DNA of 64,000 bases. Source: an uncultured bacterium. Lineage in GTDB: Bacteria > Patescibacteriota > Patescibacteriia > 2-12-FULL-60-25. The notes below the pieces were generated by a model. That model saw nothing but the letters and a program-made list of their open reading frames with translations. It was not told the origin of the DNA and searched no databases. This document shows, piece by piece, positions 18,511 to 26,521 of this stretch. The position numbers and the translations under genes are program-made. Position 1 is the first letter of the stretch. The number at the start of each line of letters is the position of its first letter. Location: contig CALFEO010000026.1 in assembly GCA_937949995.1 (NCBI GenBank), positions 1 to 64,000 on the forward strand, read 5' to 3'.

Positions 18511-20040
18511 ATGGGAGAAAAAACAGCCACACTCGACGATCTGATAAATATCGTTAAAGAAATACGTCCGGATGCGGACGTGGCTCTTTTAGAGCGGGCT
18601 TACGCTTTTGCGGATACGGCGCACAAAGGTCAATTGCGCATGTCCGGCATCCCCTACATCATCCATCCTTTATGCACGGCCATCAATCTCGCCAAAATGC
18701 ATGTTTCGGATAACATCATCGCCGCCGGCTTGCTTCATGATGTTGTGGAAGATACTCCTTATACTCTGGATCAAATTAAAGAAGAATTCGGCGAAGATAT
18801 CGCCGGCATGGTTAACGGCATATGCAAAGTCGGCAAAATCAAATACCGCGGAGTCGAGCGCTATATAGAAAATCTGCGCAAAATGTTTATTGCCATGGCC
18901 AGCGATGTTCGGGTTATAATCATCAAATTCGCGGATCGCTTGCACAATCTCGAAACTCTTGATTGTGTTCCGCAAAAAAAAGCTTACCGCATCGCATTGG
19001 AAAGTTTAGAGATTTACGCGCCTATCGCCAATCGCTTGGGAATGGGTGATATCAAAGGCAAACTCGAAGACGCGGCCTTCCGCTACGTCATGCCCAAAGA
19101 GCATGAATGGGTTAAGAAACTGGCCGAGGAATCCATGCAATTAAAACAGCCCCAGGTTCATAAAATCATTCAAGAAACTCAAACCGAGTTGGCGCAGGCA
19201 AACATCCCCTGCATCAATGTGCATGGACGCCAAAAACATTTATTTTCCCTCTATCGCAAACTGCTTAAATATAATCGCGATATAACCAAAATCTACGATC
19301 TCACCGCTATCCGCTGTGTAATGCCGGGCACCGCTGATTGTTATGCGGGCATGGGCATAATTCACAGCCGTTGGACTCCGCTTAAAGGCCGAATTAAAGA
19401 TTATATTTCACAGCCAAAACCCAATGGCTATCAATCATTGCATACAACGGTTTTTTACGATCGCGGCGCCATTGTTGAATTCCAATTTCGCACCTTGGAT
19501 ATGCACGAGGCCGCCGAGTTCGGCATCGCGGCTCATTGGGCCTATGATGAAAACAAGCTCCGGCAAGTAGGTCACGAACGCATCAAAGAAATGATCGATG
19601 AGAACCAACTCGAATGGATGAACCAAATCGCGGATTCCAAAGTCGATTCATCCAATACCAGCAGTTTTCTGGAAGCTTTGGAAGAAATGAAATTAGACGC
19701 TTTCAATGATCACATTTTCGTATATACCCCCAAGGGCGATGTTATAGATCTGCCTGAAGATTCCACGCCCATAGATTTTGCCTACAAAATCCACACAGAC
19801 ATCGGCAACACTTGCGTTGCCGCCAAAGTAAACGACGCAATTCATCCGCTTGATCAACCTTTAAAATCCGGCGACATAGTCGAAATCCGCATCGACAAAT
19901 CACGCAAAGGTCCCAATCCCGATTGGCTCAAATTCGCCAAAACCCGCCACGCTCGGGCCAAAATCCGCCAATATGCCCGTCAAGGCATAACAGGCTGGCT
20001 CAAAGATGTCATTCCCAATCCAATGAAAAAAAGAAAATAG
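18511..20040 (+). CDS. RelA/SpoT-family (p)ppGpp synthetase/hydrolase, short form
   Basis: A 509-aa alarmone enzyme. The HD hydrolase domain (about 25-180) keeps HPLCTA, LLHDVVEDT and IKFADRLHN, so hydrolysis is likely. The synthetase domain (about 235-350) has YDLTAIRCVM, RIKDYISQPKPNGYQSLHTTV and EFQFRT. A TGS domain follows (HIFVYTPKGDVIDLPEDSTPIDFAYKIH). The protein ends shortly after TGS in a basic tail and lacks the helical/zinc/ACT C-terminal regions of full-length Rel (usually over 700 aa), so ribosome-coupled control may differ. TAGAAT ends 6 nt before the ATG. Confidence 0.93.
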   Translation: MGEKTATLDDLINIVKEIRPDADVALLERAYAFADTAHKGQLRMSGIPYIIHPLCTAINLAKMHVSDNIIAAGLLHDVVEDTPYTLDQIKEEFGEDIAGMVNGICKVGKIKYRGVERYIENLRKMFIAMASDVRVIIIKFADRLHNLETLDCVPQKKAYRIALESLEIYAPIANRLGMGDIKGKLEDAAFRYVMPKEHEWVKKLAEESMQLKQPQVHKIIQETQTELAQANIPCINVHGRQKHLFSLYRKLLKYNRDITKIYDLTAIRCVMPGTADCYAGMGIIHSRWTPLKGRIKDYISQPKPNGYQSLHTTVFYDRGAIVEFQFRTLDMHEAAEFGIAAHWAYDENKLRQVGHERIKEMIDENQLEWMNQIADSKVDSSNTSSFLEALEEMKLDAFNDHIFVYTPKGDVIDLPEDSTPIDFAYKIHTDIGNTCVAAKVNDAIHPLDQPLKSGDIVEIRIDKSRKGPNPDWLKFAKTRHARAKIRQYARQGITGWLKDVIPNPMKKRK

Positions 20041-20277
20041 CTAAAAAAACTCCGTAGGGATAAACCTTGTGTTTATCCGTACCGGAAATGCCGAACGGTT
20101 TTATAATGCGGATAAACACCACATCTTCGCCTTGCGGCTTCGCGTGGTACGCAAGGTTTATCCCCACGTAAAAACTGCTTCTGAACTCGTTATAAACAGC
20201 CTGCTCCGTTGCATAACGGGGTTGTAAACGTTAAGAACGTCTAGCTAGTAGCTAGAAGCTGGTAGCTCGTGGCTTTT
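20041..20277. repeat. GGATAAAC palindromes and AGCTAGT heptads
   Basis: GTAGGGATAAACCTTG and its inverse CAAGGTTTATCCCCACG bracket about 20053-20166. A GAACTCGTTATAAACAGCCTG element follows (about 20181-20230). A heptad array AGCTAGT/AGCTAGA/AGCTGGT (about 20242-20272) ends directly at the parB stop codon. Confidence 0.85.
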
Positions 20278-21195
20278 TTAGTAGGCTATTTTATCTAAAA
20301 TCCTTTGCAAGTCTTCGTCTGAACCGAATTCGATTTTTATTTCTCCATCACCCTCCGGTTTACGTTTAACAGCTACCCGTCCGCCAAAATAAGCTCTAAG
20401 TTTTGCTTCGAGTTCCAATAAATTCGGATCAATTATTTTTGGACGTTTATTGGCTGCCGGTATCTTAGCCTCGGATTGCCTGACCGTAAAATTGCCGGTT
20501 TGCATTTGTTGAAACACTTTCATTCTTTCCGAAACGTCGGGAATTCCCAAAAGCGTACGGGCATGCGACTGTGAAATCAAACCTTCCGCCAAGGCTTGTT
20601 GTATCTCCGGCTCCAAGTCCAGCAAACGAATTATATTGGCCACTTGCGGACGGCTTTTACCCACTCTTGCGCTGATCTGCTCTTGTGTTAATCCGAATTC
20701 ATCTTTCAATTGAGCATAAGCCCGCGCTTCTTCGATGGGATTCAAGTCTCTGCGCTGAACATTTTCAATTATTGCCAACTCCAGCTTTTCTTGTTCTCCG
20801 GCTTTACGAACCAAAGCCGGTACAGTTGTCAGGCCTGCCGCCTTGGCCGCTCTTAAACGTCTTTCACCGGCAATCAACTCATACTTTCCTTCACCCAAAT
20901 CAATCACCACCAACGGCTGTAAAATTCCGTGCTCCTTTACCGATGCGGTTAATTCTTCTATGCCCGAATTATCAAAAAACAAGCGCGGTTGTTTGGAATT
21001 GGGGATTATCGCTTCAACGGGAATATGCAAAACTCGATCCGCCGGATCATAATCGCTGATTATGCTTGGCAATGCACCCGCATCTTCGCCGAATACTTCG
21101 GCTACAATCTCATCGTGAGCCTTGGTGTCATTTTGCCTTTGAGGAATCAAGGCGCCCAAACCGCGCCCCAAACCGGATTGGCGTTTCATCATCAT
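20278..21195 (-). CDS. parB: chromosome partitioning protein ParB
   Basis: A 305-aa protein with the standard ParB layout: N-terminal GLGRGLGALIP, ParB/Srx-like CTPase domain (VEAIIPNSKQPR, EHGILQPLVV, YELIAGERRLRAAKAAG, ENVQRRDLNPIEEA), a helix-turn-helix (LTQEQISARVGKSRPQVANIIRLL region) and a C-terminal dimerisation region. ParB loads on parS and, with ParA, segregates the chromosome. Its start overlaps the end of parA by 4 bp, so the two are translationally coupled. I found no consensus parS site in this window. Its stop abuts a heptad array. Confidence 0.95.
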   Translation of the reverse strand: MMMKRQSGLGRGLGALIPQRQNDTKAHDEIVAEVFGEDAGALPSIISDYDPADRVLHIPVEAIIPNSKQPRLFFDNSGIEELTASVKEHGILQPLVVIDLGEGKYELIAGERRLRAAKAAGLTTVPALVRKAGEQEKLELAIIENVQRRDLNPIEEARAYAQLKDEFGLTQEQISARVGKSRPQVANIIRLLDLEPEIQQALAEGLISQSHARTLLGIPDVSERMKVFQQMQTGNFTVRQSEAKIPAANKRPKIIDPNLLELEAKLRAYFGGRVAVKRKPEGDGEIKIEFGSDEDLQRILDKIAY

Positions 21196-21977
21196 AAATT
21201 TGTATTTGTTGCAAAAGATTCAGTACCCATTATTTCACGCGCCAACCGCTCATAAGCTTTAGCTCCGGGATTGTTGGCATCAAAAGCCGCTATTGATCTG
21301 CCAAACGAAGGCGCCTCGGCCAAACGCACACTGCGCGGTATAACCGATCTGAAAATATTATTGGGAAAATATTTATATAATTCCTGCAAAACATCATTGG
21401 ATAATTTACATCTTTTATCGTACATGGTTAACACGGCTCCCAAAATTTTTATATCCGGCCTTATTCGTTGTTTAACCAAATCCAAAGTTTGCAATAAATC
21501 AGCCAATCCCTCCAAAGCAAAGTACTCGGCCTGAACCGGTATCAAAATTTCATCCGAAGCAACAATTCCGTTTAAAGTTATGTAACCTAAAGTCGGCGGA
21601 CAGTCTATTAAAATATAATCGTAATCATTTCTTATCTCGCGCAAAGCATCATGCAACTTAAACTCTTTACCCTCCAAATGCGGTAACTCCGCATTTAAAC
21701 CCGCCAATGATGAAGTAGCCGGTGCCACGCGCAAAGTTTCATGCATTGTGCTTTGCACAATATCACGCATCGAGACACGATTTAACATGGCATCATAAAC
21801 ACTGCGTTCTATGGCACTGACATCAACGCCGATACCCGAAGAAGCGTTGGTCTGCGGATCCAAATCAACTATCAAAACAAACTTGCCGTGATCCGCCAAA
21901 TAAGCTCCAAGATTAACGGCCGTGGTTGTTTTACCAACCCCGCCTTTTTGATTAACTATGCCGATAATTCGCGCCAT
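21192..21977 (-). CDS. parA: chromosome partitioning ATPase ParA (Soj)
   Basis: A 261-aa deviant Walker A ATPase: IIGIVNQKGGVGKTTTAVNLG (signature Lys in KGGVGKT), LIVDLDPQTNASSG, YDYILIDCPPTLG and IPVQAEYFALEGL. ParA forms ATP-dependent DNA-bound gradients that move ParB-parS complexes. The start at MARIIG lies 13 nt after TAAAAT of a promoter. The gene leads the parA-parB pair; in many bacteria this pair sits near the replication origin, but no dnaA, rpmH or yidC neighbours are present here to confirm that. Confidence 0.96.
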   Translation of the reverse strand: MARIIGIVNQKGGVGKTTTAVNLGAYLADHGKFVLIVDLDPQTNASSGIGVDVSAIERSVYDAMLNRVSMRDIVQSTMHETLRVAPATSSLAGLNAELPHLEGKEFKLHDALREIRNDYDYILIDCPPTLGYITLNGIVASDEILIPVQAEYFALEGLADLLQTLDLVKQRIRPDIKILGAVLTMYDKRCKLSNDVLQELYKYFPNNIFRSVIPRSVRLAEAPSFGRSIAAFDANNPGAKAYERLAREIMGTESFATNTNL

Positions 21978-21990
21978 AAAACGTACGCAC

Positions 21991-22019
21991 ATTTTACGTA
22001 AATAGCTCTAAAAAAACAA
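21991..22019 (-). promoter_or_regulatory. promoter of parAB
   Basis: On the minus strand TTGTTT (22014-22019), 17-nt spacer, TAAAAT (21991-21996), 13 nt before the parA ATG; predicted 5' UTR of about 6 nt. Confidence 0.55.
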
Positions 22020-22063
22020 GGGCTTGATTTACAGCTGTTTTTACACTATTTGCCTCTGATTCC

Positions 22064-22092
22064 TTGACACAATGACCCATGTCCTATATATT
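22064..22092 (+). promoter_or_regulatory. TTGACA promoter upstream of initiator tRNA
   Basis: TTGACA (22064-22069), 17-nt spacer, TATATT (22087-22092): the best promoter match in the window on the plus strand. It points to the tRNA 138 nt downstream, with no ORF between. The interval carries a CTCGTAGTCCGTAGGACGTAG inverted-repeat element near 22185-22210. Confidence 0.7.
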
Positions 22093-22229
22093 GATTGCAA
22101 CAGATCGATAAACGCTTTTTATCCAATCTCAACCCTCAATCCATCTTACCGGAAACAATTAGTATTTGGTATTTGGCTTGCCCCTCGTAGTCCGTAGGAC
22201 GTAGTGGGGTAATTGGTAATTGAATACAT

Positions 22230-22305
22230 CGCGGGGTAGAGCAGTTGGCAGCTCGCCAGGCCCATAACCTGGAGGCCGTGGGTTCAAGTCCCACCCCCGC
22301 AACCA
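22230..22305 (+). tRNA. initiator tRNA-fMet (CAU)
   Basis: A complete 76-nt cloverleaf with encoded CCA (22303-22305). The C1 x A72 mismatch at the top of the acceptor stem and the A11:U24 pair in the D stem mark a bacterial initiator tRNA. The anticodon loop reads CCCAUAA with anticodon CAU. Two features are unusual: base 33 is C rather than the near-universal U, and the anticodon stem beside the loop is AGG:CCU instead of the classical three G:C pairs. A hairpin terminator follows directly. Confidence 0.93.
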
Positions 22306-22307
22306 AG

Positions 22308-22336
22308 TAAAACTCCTTAACCGGAGTTTTTGCTTT
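22308..22336 (+). terminator. terminator of initiator tRNA
   Basis: AAACTCC-ttaacc-GGAGTTTTT: a 7-bp stem with a T-run, starting 3 nt after CCA. Confidence 0.85.
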
Positions 22337-22354
22337 ACCCATAATTCAATTAAA

Positions 22355-22377
22355 GAAAAAACTCCACATGCGTGGAG
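22355..22377 (-). terminator. terminator of gene 22438-22929
   Basis: On the minus strand CTCCAC-GCAT-GTGGAG followed by TTTTTTC. A second hairpin (TTCCCG/CGGGAA) lies between it and the stop. Confidence 0.8.
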
Positions 22378-22437
22378 ATATGGACTTCCCGTAACAAACG
22401 GGAAAAAGATCAAGAGGAGAACAAATGAGCTAAGAAC

Positions 22438-22929
22438 TTACCTTCGCTGAACAAAGCGCCTGTCCGCCGGTGGAGGCAAAGCCGTGCGCATATCTCGAAC
22501 AATAGGTACGTGCAAAAAATATTTCACGGATCTGACGCCGTTCATTTCCGTTTCAAGACGAAAGGCCAGCGCCACCGCTTGACGCGGAACGCCTTGTCCG
22601 TGTCTTGGCGAAAAGGTAATTGATTTTTTATTACCCATCCGCGCAAACGTCGCAGATCTCCGCACACCGGACGCTTCGAATAACCAATTGCGAAAACTGA
22701 TATTTCCGATTTCTTTGTGCTCGGCATCGATATAAAACAAAGTGCAATCGCCTTCCAAATCTTCTGTTAAGTATTTTGGAAAGACATGCGCCAGATAAAC
22801 CAAACGGGTTGGTGGAATTTTCATCCCCCCGTGAACCAACATGAGTCCGCCGACAGGCGTAACATGAGCCTCAATATCGCCTGTTTTTTGCAACCACACT
22901 TTACTCATGTAGATAATTTGCCCGCTCAT
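22438..22929 (-). CDS. orphan 163-aa protein, function unknown
   Basis: Not recognised. A soluble, beta-rich-looking protein of 163 aa with a basic C-terminus (ADRRFVQRR) and no membrane segment or clear catalytic motif. Recognisable phrases are VGGLMLVHGGMKIPPTRLVYLAHVF and ITFSPRHGQGVPRQAVAL. The start at MSGQII is chosen because AGGAGAG lies 6 nt upstream. It has its own TTGACA promoter and a hairpin terminator, like five other orphan genes here. It lies between two tRNA genes, a common place for acquired genes, but no attachment-site duplication was seen. Confidence 0.65.
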   Translation of the reverse strand: MSGQIIYMSKVWLQKTGDIEAHVTPVGGLMLVHGGMKIPPTRLVYLAHVFPKYLTEDLEGDCTLFYIDAEHKEIGNISFRNWLFEASGVRRSATFARMGNKKSITFSPRHGQGVPRQAVALAFRLETEMNGVRSVKYFLHVPIVRDMRTALPPPADRRFVQRR

Positions 22930-22960
22930 TTTTTGCTCTCCTGTCAAAGACACTATTGTC

Positions 22961-22988
22961 AGTCTAGCATAAAATCAGCTTTTGTCAA
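22961..22988 (-). promoter_or_regulatory. TTGACA promoter of gene 22438-22929
   Basis: Minus strand: TTGACA (22983-22988), 16-nt spacer, TAGACT (22961-22966). The ~30-nt leader contains CTTTGACAG just before the AGGAG Shine-Dalgarno site; the same CTTTGACAG occurs in the leader of the gene at 33011-34033. Confidence 0.65.
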
Positions 22989-23068
22989 TGGTAAAAATGT
23001 CAATCATTACTTACAAATAATTGCCTGATTTTTAGCGATATTTCGTTATTATTAATCAGGGGTATTAA

Positions 23069-23094
23069 CAAAAAAATCCCCTAGGGATTTTTTT
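23069..23094 (-). terminator. terminator of tRNA-Met
   Basis: AAAAATCCC-TAG-GGGATTTTTTT on the minus strand, immediately after the CCA of the tRNA. Confidence 0.85.
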
Positions 23095-23095
23095 A

Positions 23096-23172
23096 TGGTA
23101 GCGGGGGTGGGGATCGAACCCACGACCTCGGGCTTATGAGTCCCGCGCTCTAACCAACTGAGCTACCCCGCC
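23096..23172 (-). tRNA. tRNA with CAU anticodon, probably elongator Met
   Basis: A 77-nt cloverleaf with encoded CCA, acceptor stem GGCGGGG/CCCCGCU (G1-U72 wobble), a standard GTTCGAT T-loop and anticodon loop CUCAUAA with normal U33. Base pair 31-39 is an A-G mismatch. The anticodon CAU fits elongator tRNA-Met or the tRNA-Ile that is modified by TilS; overall sequence resembles elongator Met more, but this cannot be settled by eye. Confidence 0.9.
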
Positions 23173-23422
23173 CAACCAATACTTCACGAACAACGAATCT
23201 CTGCACCATAGGCGCATTCGCCTCAGGCGAAGAACCACGAATTACGAACTTCGAACATCCGTAGAGATAAACCTTGTGTTCATATGACGACACCATAACT
23301 ACTACTGTAAAATACGACACCAAGCCTCTACTTCGAGTTACAACCGTGGGCTAGATATTAACCAATAATAAAAAATTTGGCAAGTATTTCAACCTGATTA
23401 TTATATCATATAAAACACGCAC

Positions 23423-23452
23423 TTGCTCCAAAGGATTGAAGAGATGTACTAT
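23423..23452 (+). promoter_or_regulatory. promoter of GIY-YIG gene, leaderless type
   Basis: TTGCTC (23423-23428), 18-nt spacer, TACTAT (23447-23452), 6 nt before the ATG at 23459. Confidence 0.55.
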
Positions 23453-23458
23453 GATTAC

Positions 23459-23725
23459 ATGAAAAAATCCGATATTAAATGGGCTGTCTACATCCTACGT
23501 TGCGCCGATAACACCTTCTACGCCGGCATCACTACAGATCTCACTCGCCGCCTTAAATCTCATCTGGCCGGCAAAGCCTCAAAATACACCCGCGCTCGCC
23601 TCCCCGTAACAATGGTCTGGACGGAAACCGACCACACCGAATCCTCGGCCAAAAAACGCGAGGCGGAAATCAAGAAATTATCACGGAAAGAAAAACAAAA
23701 GTTATTGATAGCTGAAAGCTTGTAG
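23459..23725 (+). CDS. GIY-YIG nuclease family protein (UPF0213/YhbQ-like)
   Basis: An 88-aa single-domain protein: WAVYILRCADNTFYAGITTDL holds the two aromatic motif halves, RRLKSH the Arg, and KASKYTRARLPV plus the KKREAEIKKLSRKEKQ helix with the catalytic-type Glu complete the fold. Members of this short family are poorly characterised nucleases. I chose MKKSDIK rather than the upstream in-frame TTG, because that TTG is part of a -35 box whose -10 box ends 6 nt before this ATG. REP-like repeats follow the gene. Confidence 0.88.
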   Translation: MKKSDIKWAVYILRCADNTFYAGITTDLTRRLKSHLAGKASKYTRARLPVTMVWTETDHTESSAKKREAEIKKLSRKEKQKLLIAESL

Positions 23726-23885
23726 GTGAGGAAAGTGGAGATTTCTCCCATTCAACTGCACTCAGAGTCGCAATGACGAAAGGAGTTGAATAAGATGTCT
23801 GTTGAGTTGGAGATTTCTCACATCCGATTCGAAATGACAAACTATGGCTGGTTTGGCTGGTGGCTAGCAGCTGGTAGCTAGTAGC
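23726..23885. repeat. REP-like element and AGCTAGT heptads entering a gene end
   Basis: REP-like GGAGATTTCTC...GAAATGAC around 23743-23845, then a heptad array GGCTGGT/GGCTAGC/AGCTGGT/AGCTAGT (about 23850-23883). The last seven codons of the glycosyltransferase, including its TAG stop, are encoded within this array. Confidence 0.85.
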
Positions 23886-24997
23886 TTAATCACCGTTTTC
23901 GCGGTTTTCTGCCAACTGAATTCTTGAGCACGTTTGAACCCCATTTCCGATCTTAAAATACAAGCCCTCTCATCCTCCACGCAAATCAATGATGCCGTTG
24001 CCCAAACGTCCTCATCTTGCGGGTCCATAATCATACCAGCCTCGCCGACAACCTCAGGCAACGCTCCCCTGTTGCTAACCGCAACCGGCGTACCGGCCTG
24101 CATAGCCTCCAAAGCTGCCAACCCAAAACCCTCGTCCAAAGATGGCACGGCAACCAAATTCGCGGCCAATAATAAAATCCTTTTTTGTTCCTCGGTAACA
24201 CTGCGATATCTATGAAAAAACTGATCTTCGGTTGCATTTAGTGATTTTATCTGCATTTCCACATCTTCATACTTCCACCCGTTGGCTCCCGCCACAACCA
24301 AATCCGGCGCTTGCGCCGATTTTTGCATGGCTTTTTTCCACGCCCTAATCAACATCCCAATATTCTTCCTCGGCTCCACAGTCCCCAAACACAACACAAA
24401 CCCTCTCCCCAAACCCAACTCCCGCTCACAAAAATCTCTAGCTCTTGCTTTATTATTTATTAATTGTTCTTTATTATTTACGCGAAGCGTAGAGTCCCCT
24501 CCCTCATAAGTTACTGCGATCTTTTCAGCATCGATCTTAAGAAGTTTAACAATTTGTGATTTGGTGAATTCCGAAACTGCAAGAATAGCCGGCGCGCGTC
24601 TTAATCCTTTGCTGAATAAATATGTTGTCATCCGCCTTTGCCACCAAGGTTGATTAAACCACTCCGGATGCTCAAAAATAATCAAATCATGCACCCAAGG
24701 AACCGCGGGAACTTTCAAAGCCGGCGCTATCGACCCTGCGGGTACAAACAACAAATCGCAAGGCTTATCCTTAAGCGCCTTCCGCAAAGATCCCCCCGTC
24801 GCATCTTTCAACTTCACCGTATCACCTACCAACCAATCAACTCCCTCCGGCACATAAAACCTAAAAACGAATTGCGAATTTCGTATTTCGTATTTCGCCA
24901 ATTGTTCGCACAATGATCTGGCTGCATGCGCAACCCCCGCACCCGCAGATCCATCCCGAGGCAAACATCTCAAGTCAACTCCGATCACTTTATTTTT
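23864..24997 (-). CDS. glycosyltransferase family 4 protein (GT-B)
   Basis: A 377-aa GT-B glycosyltransferase. N-terminal part: IGVDLRCLPRDGSAGAGVAHAARSL and VPWVHDLIIFEHPEWF; C-terminal GT4 domain: LCLGTVEPRKNIGMLIRAW, DLVVAGANGW and the signature SLDEGFGLAALEAMQAGTPVAVSNRGALPEVVGEAG with the Glu pair contacting the sugar nucleotide. It probably builds surface polysaccharide; donor and acceptor are unknown. The start MKNKVIG gives the usual N-terminus. Heptad repeats are inserted in frame twice (24449-24480 and about 24869-24904), and the stop lies in a third array, so the protein has repeat-derived segments. Confidence 0.88.
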   Translation of the reverse strand, partial: KNKVIGVDLRCLPRDGSAGAGVAHAARSLCEQLAKYEIRNSQFVFRFYVPEGVDWLVGDTVKLKDATGGSLRKALKDKPCDLLFVPAGSIAPALKVPAVPWVHDLIIFEHPEWFNQPWWQRRMTTYLFSKGLRRAPAILAVSEFTKSQIVKLLKIDAEKIAVTYEGGDSTLRVNNKEQLINNKARARDFCERELGLGRGFVLCLGTVEPRKNIGMLIRAWKKAMQKSAQAPDLVVAGANGWKYEDVEMQIKSLNATEDQFFHRYRSVTEEQKRILLLAANLVAVPSLDEGFGLAALEAMQAGTPVAVSNRGALPEVVGEAGMIMDPQDEDVWATASLICVEDERACILRSEMGFKRAQEFSWQKTAKTVIKLLATSC

Positions 24998-25351
24998 CAT
25001 AACAAAAAATTTGTTCATCAAGATTAATGTAACGACTACGAAGTTCATCAAGACCAAAGTTCATCAAGATAAAAGTTAAAAGTTTATCAAGAGCGACTTA
25101 AGAGTTCATCAAGTTTAAAGTCTAAAGTTTATGAAGAGTTACTCATGCTTCTCTTGATGAACTTTAAACTTGATGAACTTGTTACTTGGGACGATGAACT
25201 TTTGACTTGATGAACTTGTTACTTGGTGAGATAAACTTTAATCTTAACCACTGAACTCGTTATATACAGCCCGCCCCGTCGAATGACGGGGCTATAAACG
25301 TTTGATAGCTAGTAGCTAGTAGCTAGTGGCTGGTAGCTGGAGTAAATAAAC
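24998..25351. repeat. GTTCATCAAG palindromes and AGCTAGT heptad array
   Basis: No gene. Copies of AAAGTTCATCAAGA (about 25012-25110) face TCTTGATGAACTTTAAACTTGATGAAC (about 25152-25225). A GAACTCGTTATATACAGCC element (25255-25300) leads into AGCTAGT x3-5 (about 25305-25340), 12 bp from the stop of the next minus-strand gene. Confidence 0.9.
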
Positions 25352-26299
25352 TTATTTATTCCAATCATATGCATCAAACACCCAAGCCGTAATCGCTTTA
25401 ACATCCGTGTAACGTGCGAAATGATTATCACTTCCAAGCAATACAACCACAACTTCATTGCCCTGCTCATTCCTGGTGACTTGCGCCAAATTATATCCGG
25501 TAATCGGCAAAGATCCTGTTTTGGCTCCAATAATTTTATAAGGAGATTTATTCAGATATGAATAAATCAACAGATTTGTCGGTTCAATTATATATTCTTT
25601 TTCTTGTGCTGTTTTAATTGTTAAAGATGATTCTTGCATCACTTCTCTTATTTCAGGCTTGCCGATAACCGTAGTTAACAGCGCCGCCACATCAGCCGCA
25701 TTGCCTTGATTGCCATAATCCAAACCCGAAGGGTCGGTAAATTTTAATGAAACCAAATTCAATTCTACCGCTTTCGCATTCATCTTTTCCACAAATTCCG
25801 CCCGTGTCAAACCGGTGCCTCTGGCCAAAATATTTGCGGCCTCATTGGTTGATCCGACAAGCAGGGCTCTGAACAGATCTCTGCGCGTTACGGTATCACC
25901 GACTCTGAAAGTGGATCTGCTTTCCTTGGGAAAATCTTCGTTCAGAAAAACCAATTCACCGCCAAGTTCCGGATCGTGCTCCAAAACCACCAAAGCCGTC
26001 ATCAATTTCGTCAAACTGGCAATTGAATGAACATCGTGCGGTTTATAAGTAAATAAAATACCCGAACTTTTCACGTCAGCCACAAAAACACTTTTGCCGG
26101 TATGCACAACTCCCAAATCATTTATATCTTTTTTCTTGGGTGGTAAAACTATTTTGGTGTTATTGAATTGTTGATTAACATGCACCAATCGCGGTTCCAC
26201 CGGAGTATTCAAACCGTACATCCAAACCGGATGTATCGAATTTTCCATAGCCGGCGTCATCGAAAGCGCGGCCAATAAAGCAAATAAACTTCCTAACAT
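25352..26299 (-). CDS. D-alanyl-D-alanine carboxypeptidase family (peptidase S11)
   Basis: A 315-aa secreted or membrane-anchored serine peptidase. An N-terminal hydrophobic stretch (MLGSLFALLAALSMTPAM) looks like a signal sequence. The penicillin-binding motifs are in order: SLTK (Ser-x-x-Lys), STN in LVGSTNEAANIL, and KTG in IIGAKTGSLPITGYN. Such enzymes trim the terminal D-Ala of peptidoglycan pentapeptides. It lacks the beta-rich C-terminal domain of PBP5-like enzymes. TATAGT lies 5 nt before the ATG. It stands alone between repeat clusters. Confidence 0.92.
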   Translation of the reverse strand: MLGSLFALLAALSMTPAMENSIHPVWMYGLNTPVEPRLVHVNQQFNNTKIVLPPKKKDINDLGVVHTGKSVFVADVKSSGILFTYKPHDVHSIASLTKLMTALVVLEHDPELGGELVFLNEDFPKESRSTFRVGDTVTRRDLFRALLVGSTNEAANILARGTGLTRAEFVEKMNAKAVELNLVSLKFTDPSGLDYGNQGNAADVAALLTTVIGKPEIREVMQESSLTIKTAQEKEYIIEPTNLLIYSYLNKSPYKIIGAKTGSLPITGYNLAQVTRNEQGNEVVVVLLGSDNHFARYTDVKAITAWVFDAYDWNK

Positions 26300-26521
26300 A
26301 AATAACTATAAGTTCATCAAGTTTAAAGTAACAAGTTCGTCAAGAGTTCATCCCACTACGCCAACCCACTTCGCTGATGCTACGAGGGTCACGGGGCTTC
26401 GCGGGACAGGTCAAGTAAAAAGTATAAAGTTCTTCAAGAGTTACTCTTGCTTCTCTTGATGAACTTTAGACTTGATGAACTTGTTACTTGATAAATTTGT
26501 TACTCGATACAATCAACGTAA
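26300..26521. repeat. GTTCATCAAG palindromes and CCTGTCCCGCG element
   Basis: AAGTTCATCAAG and TCTTGATGAACTT arms (about 26311-26350 and 26420-26500) enclose a GTAGTGGGATGAACTC / CCTGTCCCGCGAAGC element that also occurs around 1625-1660, 29930-30010 and 41175-41220. Confidence 0.85.

Noticed and set aside
22230..23172. Integrated element between the two tRNA genes
   Set aside because: The orphan gene between the tRNAs could be acquired, but no integrase and no duplicated tRNA end were found.
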